A stretch of 64,000 nt of DNA from Proteus vulgaris (GTDB lineage: Bacteria > Pseudomonadota > Gammaproteobacteria > Enterobacterales > Enterobacteriaceae), in assembly GCA_901472505.1 (NCBI GenBank), contig LR590468.1, positions 3,860,771 through 3,924,770 on the forward strand. The letters run 5' to 3'. Position 1 is the stretch's first letter, and every line of letters starts with the position of its first letter. Both the position numbers and the translations under genes were made by a program. Below the pieces are notes generated by a model, which was not told the DNA's origin, searched no databases, and was given only the letters and a program-made list of their open reading frames with translations. Below are positions 52,822-62,114 of the stretch, one piece after another.

Positions 52822-54421
52822 ATGTTTAAGAACTTCAAACAACGTTATTTGCCAAACGTCTCTTTTAATATGTCGAGTTTAAAAACAACCACCCTAGTTT
52901 GGCTTATTACAGGATCCTTAATTTTACTTCTTGGTTTAGCCTGTGTTTTATTTCTTTCGTCAGTAAATGATTACAGAAGAAATTTAAACACACTGAACAA
53001 TATCTATAGCGAACAATCACTATTAAATAACACTTGGGAAAATCTTCTACAAACACGCAATACTTTAAATAGAGCAAGCTCCCGCCATTTATTGATTATT
53101 AATAAAATGGCTACTGCAAATACTGATATTTCATCTTTATTACAACAAACCAAAGAAAAACTACAACATGTTGAAAATTCATGGAAAAGTTTCAAAAACG
53201 CCCCCCATAACATTAATAATGAAAGCGATATTCAACAATTAGAACAAAAATATATTGAGCTTAATGCTGCACTCATTGAATTTTTAGCCCTTTTTAGAAC
53301 AAGGAAAAACATATGAATATTTAAATCAACCTACACAAACTTACCAAGATAATTTTGAAAAAGCATACACCAACTATCATCAACAACTACAAAGCCATTA
53401 CACTGCATCATTGAATGAAGGTGAATTGCTGTACGATAAAATTATTTATAGCTTAATTGTCATCACAATTCTTATTGTGATCTTCTCTTTTTTAGTGCAA
53501 TTCGTATTACGAAAAAATTTTATTTCACCTTTAAATGCTATTGTGAAGAATATTGAAGATATCAGTAATGGTGAGTTAGCAACCAAGATCACGACAAAAG
53601 GTTTGTTTGAAATAAATATTCTCACTGTAAATATTGAAAAAATGCGAGATCAAATAAAACAGATAGTTAATGATATTAATCACAGTTCTGGCCTTATCAA
53701 TTCTGAATTAAATGATATTTCTGTTATGAACAATAATCTTGCTATTCGCGTTGAACAACAATCAGCCGCAGTACTTGAAACGTCAGCAGGAATAAGACAG
53801 TTAAGTGTGACGTCAAAACAGCATGCAGAAAATACCCAAGCATCATGTGAGCTTGTGACAAAAGCAGATTCTATGATCCATCAAAGTAATGAGATGCTGG
53901 CTAATGTGGTTGAAAATATGCATGAAGTTGTCACATTCTCTGAGCAAATTAATGATATTACATCAACAATTGACAACATTGCCTTTCAAACTAATTTATT
54001 AGCGTTAAATGCTGCTGTAGAAGCTGCAAGAGTAGGTGAGCATGGAAAAGGTTTTGCAGTGGTTGCAAAAGAGGTTCGCGAATTATCTATTAGCTGTAAT
54101 TTAGCATCAAAAGAGATAAAAGTGCTTGTTGCTAATTCAAGTAAAAAGATAAATCAGTGTTTTCAATTGGCGGCTGACGCAAACGATAATATGGTGGATA
54201 TTTCTAAACATACCGAAAATATCAATGAAATGATCCACGATATTTCTATTTCAACCAATGAACAAAGTAATGGTATTGCTCAAATTGAAGATGCGATCAA
54301 TCAATTAGACCAAACAACACAAGCTAACGCCACAATGACAAGGGAGTTAGTAAGTTCATTAGATTCCTTACAGACACAATCAGATCAATTAAAACAAGCG
54401 TTAACCGTTTTTCATCAATAA
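52822..54421 (+). CDS. Methyl-accepting chemotaxis protein (one extra base as read)
   Basis: Chemoreceptor of 532 residues after correction. TM1 is about [21 protein letters not shown], followed by a helical periplasmic domain, TM2 ([23 protein letters not shown]), HAMP, and the signalling hairpin tip [39 protein letters not shown]. The frame breaks in T5 at 53291-53295; removing one T gives [17 protein letters not shown]. No C-terminal NWETF-like CheR tether is seen. The ligand is unknown; it has no chemotaxis neighbours. Confidence 0.9.
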
Positions 54422-54435
54422 AAAACGTAGCTTAT

Positions 54436-55225
54436 TCAATAGAAAGTTATCCTAAGATAGCTTTCTATTGCTAATATAAATAAAGGCATTAAAAATGGAC
54501 TAAATTCAGGAATTTCTTTCTTGCCATGTGATTTTAAAAAATCCAGCACTCTTCTTGGGGTTATGTTTAATATACGTTCTTCAGGAAAATCTATTTGAGT
54601 TAATACTTCTAATACTCTGTCAAAATTTCCCTAATGAAGAAGCAATATGAGAATCAGATCCTAGAGCAATCAATCCACCGGCATCACGAACTTCTTTAGC
54701 TATTTCTATGCAGTTTTTCTCACTTCCTACCCTAGAATGAATAAATGATGAATTATTCATTCTAAAGCAACATGACAAGCAGCTGCTACTTTTGCAACTT
54801 CAGCAAAATCAATTGGATATTTCGGGTTTCCTGGGTGAGTTATCATTTGAACAGCACCACTTGTTATTGTCGCGATCAAAGCCTTTGTATATCCACAATA
54901 CCTAATGAACCCATCACCGGCTCGTGAAAACCAGCAAGCACAATATCTAATTTCTTACTCATTTCTCACTGCAATCTGTTTCACCTTTAATATTTTTAAT
55001 ATTTGCTTCTATACCATAAAGAATACCCCACACCATCAATCATTCGAGGGATCACTGGTAAGTTAGAAAAATGCCATTCATGGGGAGCATCGTCCATATC
55101 AGGACCATGATCCGTTATTGCAAATAATTTAATTCCCTGCTTTTTTGCTTGCTGAAAATATTCACTCACCGTACTGTAAGCGTGTGTACTAGCAATAGTA
55201 TGAGCATGTAAATCAACGGATACAT
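54436..55225 (-). pseudogene. PHP-domain phosphatase of the YcdX type, broken by about six indels as read
   Basis: Translating the minus strand in shifting frames gives an almost complete YcdX-like protein: [108 protein letters not shown] and ILNITPRRVLDFLKSHG. The metal-binding His/Asp set of PHP proteins is retained. Indels are near 55217-55219 (missing), 55026-55029 (extra), 54962-54964 (missing), 54893-54894 (missing), 54760-54761 (missing) and 54622-54625 (extra). The reconstructed length is about 263 residues. Six hits in 0.8 kb could mean a true pseudogene or a very poor stretch of sequence. Confidence 0.7.
54439..54470. terminator. Hairpin between the chemoreceptor and ycdX-like genes
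   Basis: AATAGAAAG and CTTTCTATT (with inner TTA/TAG pairing) lie between converging genes and overlap the end of the ycdX-like frame. The T-run is poor. Confidence 0.45.
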
Positions 55226-55529
55226 AAATAATTCCTTCCTAAAAAATACCCTAAGATCATTTATAAGAGGGGTCTTCTTAAAAAATAGGATCTACCCAAA
55301 ATCAATAGACTAAAATAATAAAAAATGTGAGATAGCTCATAAGGTGCTATTTTTACGTTTATCTTACACAAGCAAGAAATGAAGATAAACTTTGATAAGT
55401 CTGTTTTTAATCTCTAACATGTTATTTAATATCAATTAGATAATTAATATTTCACTTTAATACTATACACAATAATTTTGAAAATACATTGTATAATGCT
55501 TTTTCATTTTAACTTCACAAAGGTAAATT
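55226..55529. other. Spacer between the ycdX-like gene and the HicB-like gene
   Basis: No hicA-like toxin ORF (about 60 codons) and no other gene was found on either strand. Confidence 0.5.
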
Positions 55530-55964
55530 ATGTTCAGCTATCCCGCAGTCGCTCATTATGATGACGAAAGTGAAACCTACGAAATTACTTACCGTGATTT
55601 TGATAATATACATGCTGTTGCTTATACGGAAGATGATATTGAACTGGAAGCCTCTGATATTTTGCATGTCGGCCTTGAGGAATTTATTTCAAGTAAAATA
55701 CCCATTCCTGCCCCCTCAAAAGCACAGTCTGGTGATTTTATTGTTTACTTACCTGTAATCAGCTGTTTGAAAATTGCATTGCATAATGCGATGTTGGAAA
55801 CCAAGACAAAAAAATCCGATCTTGCAAGAAAAATGAATTTAACTAGCGCACAAATAGAGCGTTTACTCGAAATTAATCAATCATCAAAAGTAGATAGCTT
55901 AGAGCAAGCTCTTTATTTATTAGGTTATGATATTTCTATTAGCGTTAATAAAAACACAAATTAA
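55530..55964 (+). CDS. Orphan HicB-family antitoxin-like protein
   Basis: 144 residues. N-terminal HicB-like degraded-RNase-H fold (FSYPAVAHYDDESETYEITYRDF, with EASDILHVGLEEFI), and a C-terminal HTH (TKKSDLARKMNLTSAQIERLLE). HicB proteins neutralise HicA RNases and bind their own promoter. No HicA-like ORF lies on either side, so it is an orphan. It could be a stand-alone regulator. Bidirectional terminator after it. Confidence 0.75.
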   Translation: MFSYPAVAHYDDESETYEITYRDFDNIHAVAYTEDDIELEASDILHVGLEEFISSKIPIPAPSKAQSGDFIVYLPVISCLKIALHNAMLETKTKKSDLARKMNLTSAQIERLLEINQSSKVDSLEQALYLLGYDISISVNKNTN

Positions 55965-55981
55965 TAATGTTAGAAATAAAA

Positions 55982-56006
55982 ATGGCTCTAATAAAATTAG
56001 AGCCAT
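55982..56006. terminator. Bidirectional terminator between the HicB-like gene and the lipase
   Basis: ATGGCTCTAAT and ATTAGAGCCAT with a three-base loop, A-rich and T-rich flanks. Confidence 0.75.
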
Positions 56007-56048
56007 AGTTTATGTTATTTCATATTCCACAAGCGTTGTTATTGGAAA

Positions 56049-56912
56049 TTATAATTTTTTACTTGCTAAGAATTTCGCATGATTAGTATAAATCGCAATA
56101 ATATCTTCACCACGCCCCACTAGCCCAGCAACTTGATTGACCATATCTAGGTGATCTTCAGCATAATCATCTTTAACTAATTTACCTAATCGCATACTCG
56201 TTCGACCAACTAAACCATCATTTTGACGCTCTATGAAAAAAGCACTTAATACACGCATTGCAGCATGTGTCGGATCCAATAAATTACTTTTTTCACCAGC
56301 AATCAATCCTTGAATATAACTGCCAAATGAGTAGTAATGCACGCCATTAACGACCTCTTTACCTTCGCCTCCACGAACCTCAGGTAGCCCTTGTGGATAT
56401 TTTTTATTAAATTCCGTTACATTCTCAGTCGTTAATGCTTCTAATGCAGCGATAGCATCTTGTGGATTGCCACGATTTCCAGAGAATGTAGAAATAATTG
56501 TACCAATAGCTTTCATAACAGCATCTACAATATATTCTGGCACACTGTCTTTGCGCATAATACGTCGTACTAAATCAGCAATTTCTGATCCATGGTTTAC
56601 GCCGTTCACAGAGGTCACAGAGGCGATATTTTTGGCATATTTCGCTGCAACATAACGACAAGCTAATGGCCCTTGGCTATGGCCAATTAAATTGACTTTT
56701 CTCACTTTTGTTTCTTTTAGAATTTTTTGCACAAATTCCCAAAGTTGCTCACCACGAACTTCGTTAGAATTAAATGCAGAAAGAGAGGCGGTAAAGACTT
56801 TATTCCCTTCTTTTTCTAATGCATCTGCGATGCCATAAAAATAAGGATAACCGACGATATCATCAAAACCAGATAATCCATGAACTAAAATAATTGGATA
56901 TGTAGTTGACAT
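56049..56912 (-). CDS. Secreted triacylglycerol lipase, Proteus type (foldase-independent)
   Basis: 287-residue alpha/beta hydrolase. The serine elbow is IGHSQGPLACRYVAA, the oxyanion side is ILVHGLSGFDD, and the His is late in DDYAEDHLDMVNQV; Asp is near LDPTHAAMRV. It strongly resembles the lipase of P. mirabilis, which folds without a dedicated chaperone and lacks a Sec signal peptide. No signal peptide is seen here either. ATG 56912 has AAGGAG eight bases upstream, so I use it rather than the GTG that overlaps the ribosome binding site. Confidence 0.92.
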   Translation of the reverse strand: MSTTYPIILVHGLSGFDDIVGYPYFYGIADALEKEGNKVFTASLSAFNSNEVRGEQLWEFVQKILKETKVRKVNLIGHSQGPLACRYVAAKYAKNIASVTSVNGVNHGSEIADLVRRIMRKDSVPEYIVDAVMKAIGTIISTFSGNRGNPQDAIAALEALTTENVTEFNKKYPQGLPEVRGGEGKEVVNGVHYYSFGSYIQGLIAGEKSNLLDPTHAAMRVLSAFFIERQNDGLVGRTSMRLGKLVKDDYAEDHLDMVNQVAGLVGRGEDIIAIYTNHAKFLASKKL

Positions 56913-57075
56913 ATTTTCCACTCCTTGGGTTTAAGTTAATTTATTTGCTAAACATCCTGTTAGCAATACTTATAACAATCAGTAGAATACAAAATTCACA
57001 ATATGAAATTATATTTTTACTCTTTATTTTTATAAATGTTTATTAGAATAAACTATAATTTACGATCGTAAAGTC

Positions 57076-57435
57076 TTATTTTAATCGTTTTATATTTTCA
57101 ATTTTCATATAAAAAATCAACATCCCTTCAACCAAACCTTCTGCTTTTTTCAATTTTTTTCCAATATATGTATCTGAACATTTTTCATATTTCGCAAGCT
57201 CTATAAAAGTTTTTCCAAAAACGTAATAATTAATAAGTAGCTGATAATCCTCTTTATTATATATCATCAACATTTTCATTAAATCGTTTATTATATTTGC
57301 TTTATGATGAGTACATTGTTTTCTTAGTTTTATTTTTTCTGGGATAGTTTTCTTTTTATTTAATAAACAAAAAATAATGGGATCATTAGCAACCCACGCT
57401 CCCCACTCTTCAAGTATTTTTGAAATATTTTTCAT
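57076..57435 (-). CDS. Phage antitermination protein Q-like gene (orphan)
   Basis: 119 residues beginning MKNISKILEEWGAWVAND, which matches the conserved start of the phage antiterminator Q family (Phage_antitermQ). The C-terminal part contains a helix-turn-helix-like stretch (FIELAKYEKCSDTYIGKKLKKAEGLVEGML). Real Q proteins act beside a phage late promoter with lysis genes downstream. No phage genes are nearby, so this is a relic or a co-opted regulator. Very low GC content. Confidence 0.65.
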   Translation of the reverse strand: MKNISKILEEWGAWVANDPIIFCLLNKKKTIPEKIKLRKQCTHHKANIINDLMKMLMIYNKEDYQLLINYYVFGKTFIELAKYEKCSDTYIGKKLKKAEGLVEGMLIFYMKIENIKRLK

Positions 57436-57706
57436 CTCAACATCCTTATTCTTTCAAAAAATGATAATTGCATCCTGCAACCATTAAAAAACACAAGCTA
57501 ACATCAAATCATTATGATAAATATAATAGCAAGAATTTAATTTACAACTATGTTTAATAAAGATATGAGATTAAATATTGAATCTATCAAAAGATGTGAA
57601 AAAATATCATACGGCTATTTAAATTAAAAATAGGATTATCTTTAAATTATAAAGAATATTATTCTGCTTTTCCCTTTAAATAGCCAAAAAAATAAAATAT
57701 TAGCGA
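57436..57706. other. AT-rich spacer between the Q-like gene and map2
   Basis: No gene seen. Confidence 0.5.
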
Positions 57707-58482
57707 TTATGGTAACGATTCTTCAGGACGTAAAGTCAGCACTTCATACCCATTTGCTGTAACTAAAATTGTATGTTCTGACTGAGCTGATAATTTTTAT
57801 CTCTCGTCACCACAGTCCAACCATCCTTTTTAGTTTTTATTTTAGCGCCACCTTGATTAATCATTGGTTCAATCGTAAAAGTCATGCCTTCTTTTAATTC
57901 CACACCTTGTCCTTTAATACCGTAATGTAAAACTTGTGGCGCTTCATGCATTTCTCTACCAATTCCATGCCCACAATACTCTCTTACAACACTATATCCA
58001 TGGCTTTGTGCAAAGCTTTGAATAGCATGACCAATATCACCTAATGTTGCACCTGGCTTAACTTCTTTAATCCCTTCCCACATAGCTTGATACGTTGTTT
58101 TAGCTAGTTTACGCGCTATAGGAGATGCCTCTGGCATAATATACATTTTACTAGAATCGGCAATAAACCCATTTTTTTCTAATGTAATATCAACATTAAT
58201 AATATCTTTACTTTTTAGGCGCTCATCTGATTTGGGTACACCGTGACAAACAACTTCATTAATTGACGTGTTTAACACATATTCATAACCATACTGGCCT
58301 TTACTTGCCGGTCTTGAATGAAGTTCGTTAATAATAAAATCTTCCACCTTGTCATTAATTTCCAGTGTAGAAACACCTGGTACAATAAAGGTATCAAGCA
58401 TCGTAAAGACTTGCGCTAACAAACGTCCAGATTCACGCATTAGTTCAATTTCATCAGACGTTTTGATTGTTATTTTATCCAT
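57707..58482 (-). CDS. Second type I methionine aminopeptidase, paired with a ParD-like gene (one missing base as read)
   Basis: Type I MetAP that removes the initiator Met. The metal ligands are present: Asp in NVDITLEKNGF, Asp in IADSSKMYI, His in YCGHGIGREMHEAPQ, Glu in GMTFTIEPM, and the last Glu in SAQSEHTILV. The frame breaks at the T5 run 57794-57798; adding one base restores VTRDKKLSAQSEHTILVTANGYEVLTLRPEESLP and 258 residues, and without it the last catalytic Glu is lost. The start overlaps the upstream ParD-like gene by 13 bases, so translation is coupled. The housekeeping map normally sits near rpsB and is not in this window. Confidence 0.85.
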
Positions 58483-58691
58483 TTTTGTTTCCTCTTATTC
58501 TGCTTGTTGCTTGATAGCTTCTTTTCCAGCATTTCATTAATAATCATCGGGAACGTTTTATCTGGATTTAACTCTGCTTGGATACCTATTTTTATCCAAA
58601 ATTCCGCCTGAGCATTAACTGAGCGAGACATGACATTACTTGCCTTCCTCAAATACTCATGTAATTCATCAGAAATTTTTACAATCCCCAT
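58470..58691 (-). CDS. ParD-like antitoxin-family protein upstream of map2
   Basis: 73 residues from ATG 58691: MGIVKISDELHEYLRKASNVM, SRSVNAQAEFWIKIGIQAEL, then PDKTFPMIINEML and a Lys-rich tail. The pattern fits the ParD_like family, a ribbon-helix-helix-type antitoxin relative. An earlier in-frame ATG at 58724 has a poorer context. The gene overlaps map2 by 13 bases; there is no ParE-like toxin. The pairing suggests either a regulator for map2 or an unusual antitoxin partner. Confidence 0.7.
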   Translation of the reverse strand: MGIVKISDELHEYLRKASNVMSRSVNAQAEFWIKIGIQAELNPDKTFPMIINEMLEKKLSSNKQNKRKQKWIK

Positions 58692-59170
58692 GCCAATCCT
58701 TATATACAAATCATTATAAAACATATATGTTCTATCATAGAATCAATTATCCATGCTTTCAATTGCTATTTAGTGCAGTCATGGGCATAAAATGCTCAAA
58801 TAAGATGATAAGAAAAATATTGGCATAATTGGTATTTTTCTCTTTGAATCAAAAGAAGGAGTTCAAAAAACAATAAGAAAATGTAGTTATTTACCAGATC
58901 TTTTCCCTAATAGTCACTATACGCCTGAGGTTTGTATTCCTTAATATTTATTCACCAGATTTTTTCTTCTAAGAATTATGTAATTTATTATCCTATTCTT
59001 AAGAATTCCCACGAAATAAACTTACTTAAGATTTCATTAACATTTAATGCTAGTACACTTTTTCTAGTTCTATTTTTTAGGTATTATTATTTCTACTACC
59101 TCTAAGGTTAATTCCCCCTACATCTTCCCCATTTTTCTCTATTAACTATATAAATTTATTAGGAGTTATT
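58692..59170. other. AT-rich region between the ParD-like gene and the AAA ATPase
   Basis: Contains a short frame at 58781-58944 that looks coding but is broken, otherwise nothing recognised. Confidence 0.45.
58781..58944 (+). pseudogene. Possible broken or mis-sequenced small gene
   Basis: ATG 58781 gives MGIKCSNKMIRK and then stops; one base later the frame KKNIGIIGIFLFESKEGV, QKTIRKCSYLPDLFPN and HYTPEVCIP ends at 58944. A single missing base would join them into about 54 residues. The amino-acid composition looks genuine, but no family was recognised. Confidence 0.3.
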
Positions 59171-59709
59171 ATGCCTAAAGAATTACATCGTATTGTATTA
59201 ACTGGAGGCCCTGGGTCTGGGAAAACAACGCTAATAAATGAACTTAAGAATAGAGGTTATCCCTGTTCTTTAGAGGCAGGAAGAGCTATCATACAAGATC
59301 AAATTCTTATCGAAGGTAATGCATTGCCATGGACAGATCCAGAAGCGTTCTCACAATTAATGCTAAGTTGGGAATTGTATTCATGGCATAAAGCAACTGA
59401 CATTAAAACACCGTATTTCTATGATAGGGCCTTCCTGATATTGCAGGATATTTGTTATTATGCGGATTACCTATCCCAAAACATCTTAATAATGCAATAA
59501 TACTATTTCGTTATTCTACAAATGTATTTATTGCTCCACCTTGGCCTGAAATCTATGCACAAGATAAAGAAAGAAAACAAACGATAAAAGAATCAGAGGA
59601 AACGTATTTAGCAATGCTAGAAGTTTATAAAAAATATAATTATAAATTAATCGAACTGCCGAAAGTGGCAATTGATAGTAGAGCTAATTTTATTATTAAT
59701 AATATTTAA
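59171..59709 (+). CDS. AAA-family P-loop ATPase (AAA_28-like), one missing base as read
   Basis: Walker A GGPGSGKTTLINEL near the N-terminus; HRIVLTGGPG and EAGRAIIQDQ follow the AAA_28/NadR-like pattern. The frame breaks at GGG 59426-59428; adding one base restores DRGLPDIAGYLLLCGLPIP and 179 residues. Members of this family are predicted nucleoside or nicotinamide-type kinases, but none is well defined here. AGGAG precedes ATG by six bases. Confidence 0.7.
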
Positions 59710-59714
59710 TATCA

Positions 59715-59734
59715 GCCAGTAATATATTACTGGC
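59715..59734. terminator. Hairpin between the AAA ATPase and lipoprotein genes
   Basis: GCCAGTAATA followed directly by TATTACTGGC is a perfect 20-base palindrome between converging genes. T-tracts are weak on both sides. Confidence 0.5.
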
Positions 59735-59751
59735 ATAGATAAATTAAATTC

Positions 59752-59997
59752 TTAATAAGAAGCCATAATTTTTAAATCTGGTTTTTCCCCTCGCATTATA
59801 GCCCGCTGTTGTTCATGAACTGCCTCATTAATGGCTTTTTGCTCTCCCGGTGTGCGTGTGTTTTTACCACAAACAAAGGTAGAACACACCGGGCTACCTA
59901 TTCTATGCTCCCCTGAATCACCTGCACTAAAAGTAATGTTATCAGTAGTACAACCCAATAATAAAAAAGATAATAATAAAGTAATGATTATGCGCAT
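59752..59997 (-). CDS. Small putative lipoprotein (81 residues)
   Basis: Lipoprotein signal MRIIITLLLSFLLLGC, then a short polar protein with two further cysteines (SPVCSTFVCGKN) and a helical end HEQQRAIMRGEKPDLKIM. No family was recognised. Next to another small lipoprotein gene on the same strand. Confidence 0.65.
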   Translation of the reverse strand: MRIIITLLLSFLLLGCTTDNITFSAGDSGEHRIGSPVCSTFVCGKNTRTPGEQKAINEAVHEQQRAIMRGEKPDLKIMASY

Positions 59998-60039
59998 AAT
60001 TTTTCCATATAAATTAAGTTTTAAACCTATATTAAAGTA

Positions 60040-60471
60040 TTAATAAGCATCAAAAGTATAATGTGGTCTTTGTGTCCATTTAAACTCAACGGTTTGTTTT
60101 TTTTTCATTCCAAATAGGCTCAGGAACTGGCATGGTAAAACTTATTTTTTGAATCGGCTTTATTGTTGAATTTTCATTATTTACATATTGATTATGTACT
60201 GATGTTTTGATTCATTTAAACCCGCTTTAAAAAGTTGTCCAAATTTACGGTTCTCTTCTTGTACCTCTATTTCAAAACGCGACGGTTTCCCCAACATAAA
60301 GACTAAATTATTATTAACCTCATGATTATCAATATGGGTATTATCATCATGGGGACTATCAACTTTGGGGTTATCAATATGCGGTCCAGAAACAGCAGTT
60401 TGAGTTACTTTACCTGAGCTACATCCAACACTAATAAATATAGAAAATAATAAAAATAAAGAGTAATGCAT
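60040..60471 (-). CDS. Small putative lipoprotein of about 143 residues, hidden by two compensating indels
   Basis: From ATG 60471 the frame has a lipobox (MHYSLFLLFSIFISVGC), then His/Asp-rich repeats (HIDNPKVDSPHDDNTHIDN), FMLGKPSRFEIEVQEENRKF and NESK. As read it stops at 60181. A missing T in 60204-60207 and an extra T in the T9 run 60097-60105 explain the break; in the corrected frame VNNENSTIKPIQKISFTMPV, PEPIWNEKKQTVEFKWTQRP and HYTFDAY follow to a stop at 60040. Net length is unchanged. I do not recognise the family. Confidence 0.6.
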
Positions 60472-60890
60472 AATGTAAATATCAATAAGAAATAGGAATA
60501 AATAATTATTCCATAAAAAATATTTACCAACAAAATAATTTTTATTATTTCTATAAAAAAAGAAAAATAGTCTTATAAAATAAAAACTCACAAATAATAA
60601 AACTATAAATAAAGATGAAAGTGGAGTAACGGAATATCCTAAGTAAAATTAACAAGCATTAATATTTCATCTGTTTTTTATATGGATTAATTTAATCCAT
60701 ATAAACTATATATACCTTGAGTAATATAACCATCTAAGCTTGTTGCTATATAGACTAAAAAATTCATTATTTATACTCTTTCTTAGAAAAGAAATTTTAA
60801 ATTAATATAAAAGGAGTAAAGTTAAAAATAAATAAGGTGATAAAAATAGGTATAATGAAAATAAAGATGTCTTTAATTATTTAACTAAAA
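60472..60890. other. AT-rich gene-free stretch
   Basis: No ORF was accepted, and no recognised element was seen apart from the terminator at its right end. Confidence 0.5.
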
Positions 60891-60922
60891 AAGCCTTATA
60901 GATATTAGAGAATATAAGGCTT
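60885..60922 (-). terminator. Terminator downstream of the DUF5339-like gene
   Basis: AAGCCTTATA (60891-60900) and TATAAGGCTT (60913-60922); the minus strand continues with TTTTTTA. Confidence 0.8.
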
Positions 60923-60941
60923 ATACATGCAGTCTACTTTA

Positions 60942-61220
60942 TTAGCCCGCTGACATTTTTTTCATTTGCTCTAAAGAATCTAATGCTTGTTTACAAGTAC
61001 TTTCTTGAACATCTTTAGGTAATGCTGCAAATTGTTCCTTAGCTTGAGCATACTGCGCTTTCATTGCTTCAGCTTGAGCTTTAGTTGCGTCATTTTTTGC
61101 CATTAATTCAACATAAGAGTCAGTTTCTTTAAAATAATCTTCGCATGCTTGAGATAAATCAGCAGAAACCGCAACAAAAGAGATTGATAATAAACCCAAT
61201 GCTAAAATAAGTTTTTTCAT
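60942..61220 (-). CDS. Small periplasmic protein with two cysteines (DUF5339-like)
   Basis: 92 residues. Sec signal peptide ending near VAVSA, a mature helical protein with two Cys (SQACEDYFKE and ESTCKQALDSLEQ) that could form a disulfide, and an Ala/Lys/Gln-rich middle. This matches the pattern of the DUF5339 family. Function unknown. Single gene. Confidence 0.65.
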   Translation of the reverse strand: MKKLILALGLLSISFVAVSADLSQACEDYFKETDSYVELMAKNDATKAQAEAMKAQYAQAKEQFAALPKDVQESTCKQALDSLEQMKKMSAG

Positions 61221-61549
61221 AAATATCCTTTAAGTATTATTAATAGTTAGAAAGTCACTTCCATTATTTATCTTAAGTCAGCATTATCTCAAAAGAAGAT
61301 AAAATAGGGATAAGCATTATCTTAATTAAAAAATAAAATCTCATCTAATAATGATGAGAATAACCAATAAATCAAAATATGATAATTGAATTTAGTCTTT
61401 GACTTTCAGTGTGAGTTATACATATTGATTCATTCTTTTTAAATTAACATGATATTCTCATACATTAATAACTTATTTAATATTAATATAGTTCATCATC
61501 AATGCTCGAGACAATAAAATAATCTTCACAAAATAATATAAGCATAAAA

Positions 61550-61924
61550 ATGATAATTGATAACATCAACTAGCACACTTATGGTGATTTTCCTAATAAC
61601 CTTTCATCTGAAAATGAAAGTAAGCATATAGAATTTTATTTAAATTGAATTATTAAAAAACAATTTAGAGGGTGAAACTTTATAATAAGATACAACTGAA
61701 GAGTTAAAAATAGCACAAAAAATAAAAATGGGTGGCCTTATTTTTCACCCAAGATTATGATGTGAAGAAAATTTATTAGTGATGATTTAAGTAATAAAGA
61801 AGAAATTTTATACCATATTATTACTGACCAGAAAACAATGGATCTATCAAGAGTTATAACATCTTTTAGCTCAATAATTTCATTCTTCTTACTATATCAA
61901 AAATTATTAAATAATTATATATAA
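61550..61924 (+). pseudogene. Possible decayed or mis-sequenced hypothetical gene
   Basis: Reading the plus strand in changing frames gives protein-like pieces: GDFPNNLSSENESKHIEF, then TTEELKIAQKIKMGGLIFHP, then DDLSNKEEILYHIITDQKTM, DLSRVITSFSSIISFF and LLYQKLLNNYI with a stop near 61924. At least three frame changes are needed. No family was recognised. Confidence 0.35.
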
Positions 61925-62057
61925 TATATTATTTAATTTATCATTAACTTATTACCAATTAAATTAACATCTATAATATTTAGCTTTATTTAAATATAAT
62001 TTATTACTTTTGCCGTGATCTATATAAAAGAATCACACTTCATTCTTATATATAGTT

Positions 62058-62108
62058 GCCCGTACTTAATAGGTTCTATTAGTCAGGGGGCTCCCCCGTC
62101 AACGGAGG
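62058..62108 (+). promoter_or_regulatory. GC-rich structured leader upstream of yedE
   Basis: In AT-rich surroundings this stretch contains AATAG-GTT-CTATT (62069-62081), a GGGGGCTCCCCC block (about 62087-62098) and a small CCG-TCAA-CGG stem that ends at the GGAGG ribosome binding site, seven bases before the ATG at 62115. It could be an attenuator or ligand-responsive element. No known class was recognised. Confidence 0.4.
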
Positions 62109-62114
62109 CATTTA

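Larger units (their letters stand above)
61221..62114. other. AT-rich region with gene remnants upstream of yedE
   Basis: Contains a possible broken gene at 61550-61924 and a GC-rich structured leader at 62058-62108. Confidence 0.5.

Noticed and set aside
59715-59734. Perfect 20-base palindrome as a CRISPR repeat or att site
   Set aside because: It occurs once, lies between converging genes and behaves like a terminator stem; no repeats or integrase are nearby.
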